A stretch of DNA of 15,261 nt from Desulfobacteraceae bacterium (GTDB lineage Bacteria > Desulfobacterota > Desulfobacteria > Desulfobacterales > Desulfosarcinaceae). The translations under genes and the position numbers were made by a program. Each line of letters starts with the position of its first letter. Positions within the stretch are counted from its first letter, which is position 1. Positions 14,075 to 15,261 of the stretch are shown one piece after another. Under the pieces are notes generated by a model that was not told the DNA's origin, ran no database searches, and saw only the letters and a list, made by a program, of their open reading frames with translations. Where the stretch lies: positions 1 through 15,261 of the forward strand of contig JALVQM010000230.1 in assembly GCA_027025615.1 (NCBI GenBank), in the 5' to 3' direction.

Positions 14075-14907
14075 TGGTTTTTCCCTCGATTCAGAGCCTC
14101 AACGGCCTGCCAGGCTGCCTGGCGCATGAGCTCAACGGGAGCCTTGCGGCCGGTCCACAATTCAAACTGACGAGCACCCTGGTAAACAAACATGGAAAGA
14201 CCATCAACCACCGGGCAACCGGCCCTTCTAGCGGCCTTTAAAAAAGCCGTTTCCAGGGGATTATAGACAATATCCATGACCACCGTGGCCGGATCGAAAC
14301 CGGACGGATCGACTACCATGGCCCCGGTTGCCGGAGCCATACCCACCGGGGTGGTGTTGATAACCACCTGGGTCTCGAGTGTATCGAAATCAACCAGGGG
14401 ACTAAATTGGCAGCCAAGACGTTCTGCCAGGTTCCGGCCCTTTTCCACCGATCGGCTGACAATTACAAGGTCGGCGCCTTTTTGAACCAGGCCGTATCCA
14501 ATTGCCCGGGCCGCACCACCGGCCCCGATTACGGCCACGCTTTTGCCCACAGGATCGATTTTTTCAGCCAGGGCTTTGATCGCTCCCCAGGCGTCGGTAT
14601 TGCAACCAATCAGGGTTCCGTCACGATTGATCACCGTGTTTACCGCTCCTATGGCCCGGGCCTGGCCGTCAACCTGGTCCAGCAAATCCATCACAGCCAC
14701 CTTGAAAGGAATGGTGATACTGACACCGGCAAGGGGCAGGGCGCGCACACCTGCCATGGCCTGTGCCAGGTCCCTTACCCTGAAAGCAAGGTAAACTGCG
14801 TCTATTCCGGCATGGGTCAGGGCCCGGTTGTGCATGGCAGGTCCGAGACTGTGTCCCACCGGATTTCCGAAAACTGCAAAAAGGCGCGTGGAAGTGCTGA
14901 TCATCAT
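14071..14907 (-). CDS. aroE: Shikimate dehydrogenase (NADP)
   Basis: Reduces 3-dehydroshikimate to shikimate. The 278-residue protein has the substrate-binding NPVGHSLGPAMHN (15-27), SITIPFK with catalytic Lys69, AVNT including Asn90, NTD with Asp105 (103-105), the nucleotide-binding GAGGAARA (128-135) and SRS (151-153) at the position where relatives carry the NADP-phosphate-binding basic cluster. The C-terminal YQGARQFELWTG segment is typical. Two ATG codons (14907 and 14904) are adjacent, and the ribosome site is weak. The stop overlaps the aroA start. It lies 26 bases downstream of DHQ synthase II. No aroD or aroQ dehydratase sits between them, so that step must be encoded elsewhere. Confidence 0.96.
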   Translation of the reverse strand: MMISTSTRLFAVFGNPVGHSLGPAMHNRALTHAGIDAVYLAFRVRDLAQAMAGVRALPLAGVSITIPFKVAVMDLLDQVDGQARAIGAVNTVINRDGTLIGCNTDAWGAIKALAEKIDPVGKSVAVIGAGGAARAIGYGLVQKGADLVIVSRSVEKGRNLAERLGCQFSPLVDFDTLETQVVINTTPVGMAPATGAMVVDPSGFDPATVVMDIVYNPLETAFLKAARRAGCPVVDGLSMFVYQGARQFELWTGRKAPVELMRQAAWQAVEALNRGKNQ

Positions 14908-14933
14908 CTGGGTCCAGTTTACACTTTATGCAT

Positions 14934-15261
14934 CTACTTCTCAACTATGCTTTCTTCAATGGCATGACCGAAATGTCTTGCCCCGGATTCCAGGGCCACC
15001 AATACCTGGGACCCAGGCTCCAGATCCACCACTGATACGGCTTGACCGTCGGGAGCCGTGAAACGGATAGTTTCGGCATTCTGGACAATAGTGGAAACCC
15101 GGCGTCCATCGACCTCGGCAATAACCAGCAACAGGGGCCTTTTTTCTATCTTCAGCCGGCCTACTACCGCCTGCCCGGCGTTGCCCTGGTAGTCAACAAT
15201 GATCACCGGGTCTCCGGATTCAAGCTCGGACAGGTAACGTGTCCTTGCCCCTGTAACCCTG
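14934..15261 (-). CDS. 3-dehydroquinate synthase II, C-terminal part (runs off right edge)
   Basis: The frame is open from the window edge to the TAG at 14936-14934, giving the last 108 residues. Seen in order are TRYLSELESGD, DYQGNAGQAVVGRLKIEKRP, LLLVIAEVDG, QNAETIRFTAPDG and GARHFGHAIEESIVEK. The NAETIR and RHFG motifs with the final IEESIVEK are characteristic of DHQ synthase II (archaeal MJ1249 type), which converts 2-amino-3,7-dideoxy-D-threo-hept-6-ulosonate oxidatively to 3-dehydroquinate. This enzyme is unrelated to AroB and normally works with an aldolase-like ADTH synthase, which would lie outside the window. A GTG at 15206 could be mistaken for its start, but the frame and the family similarity continue past it. 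Confidence 0.88.
   Translation of the reverse strand, partial: RVTGARTRYLSELESGDPVIIVDYQGNAGQAVVGRLKIEKRPLLLVIAEVDGRRVSTIVQNAETIRFTAPDGQAVSVVDLEPGSQVLVALESGARHFGHAIEESIVEK

Noticed and set aside
1..15261. CRISPR array, tRNA or rRNA genes, insertion sequences
   Set aside because: No regularly spaced repeats, cloverleaf sequences, rRNA motifs, transposase frames or terminal inverted repeats were seen on either strand.

Overview
The window is bacterial chromosome carrying most of an aromatic amino acid (shikimate/chorismate) supercluster, interrupted by a block of cell-envelope sugar genes. The best guess at origin is a Desulfobacterota-type (deltaproteobacterial, sulfate-reducer-like) organism. 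The reasons are an archaeal-type 3-dehydroquinate synthase II leading a shikimate operon, a type I-beta DAHP synthase of the Thermotoga kind, tight ATGA-overlapping operons and moderate G+C. This is inference; there is no rRNA or other firm marker.

Layout. Positions 1-858 (minus) hold the N-terminal 286 residues of trpE, which runs off the left edge. Positions 859-1457 are a divergent control region. On the minus strand it has a promoter, a 30-codon leader peptide with a Trp-Arg-Trp run, and a terminator before trpE. On the plus strand it has a second promoter, another 30-codon leader peptide with five Trp codons, and competing hairpins ending in a terminator just before the Shine-Dalgarno of aroF. 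aroF and aroB follow (1458-3517, plus).

From about 3.6 to 10.0 kb lies an envelope/glycosylation block: a large polytopic membrane protein (plus), then on the minus strand a Glf/HemY-like FAD oxidoreductase, galE, and an A+T-rich membrane protein resembling GT-C glycosyltransferases. The plus-strand membrane gene and the FAD gene share overlapping stop codons in a CTAG.

From 10410 to the right edge runs a compact minus-strand operon. In order of transcription it is DHQ synthase II (partial), aroE, aroA, aroK, aroC and tyrA, mostly with 4-base overlaps or 1-base gaps.

How the genes work together. AroF condenses PEP and erythrose 4-phosphate, and AroB makes 3-dehydroquinate. DHQ synthase II, whose C-terminus is at the right edge, makes the same product by a different chemistry. 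AroE, AroK, AroA and AroC carry the product on to chorismate. TyrA directs prephenate to tyrosine and TrpE directs chorismate to tryptophan. No dehydroquinase (aroD/aroQ) is visible. The most striking features are the two divergent Trp-rich leaders, which suggest that entry into the common pathway (aroF-aroB) and the tryptophan branch (trpE) are both controlled by Trp-dependent attenuation, and the presence of two different DHQ synthases in one locus.
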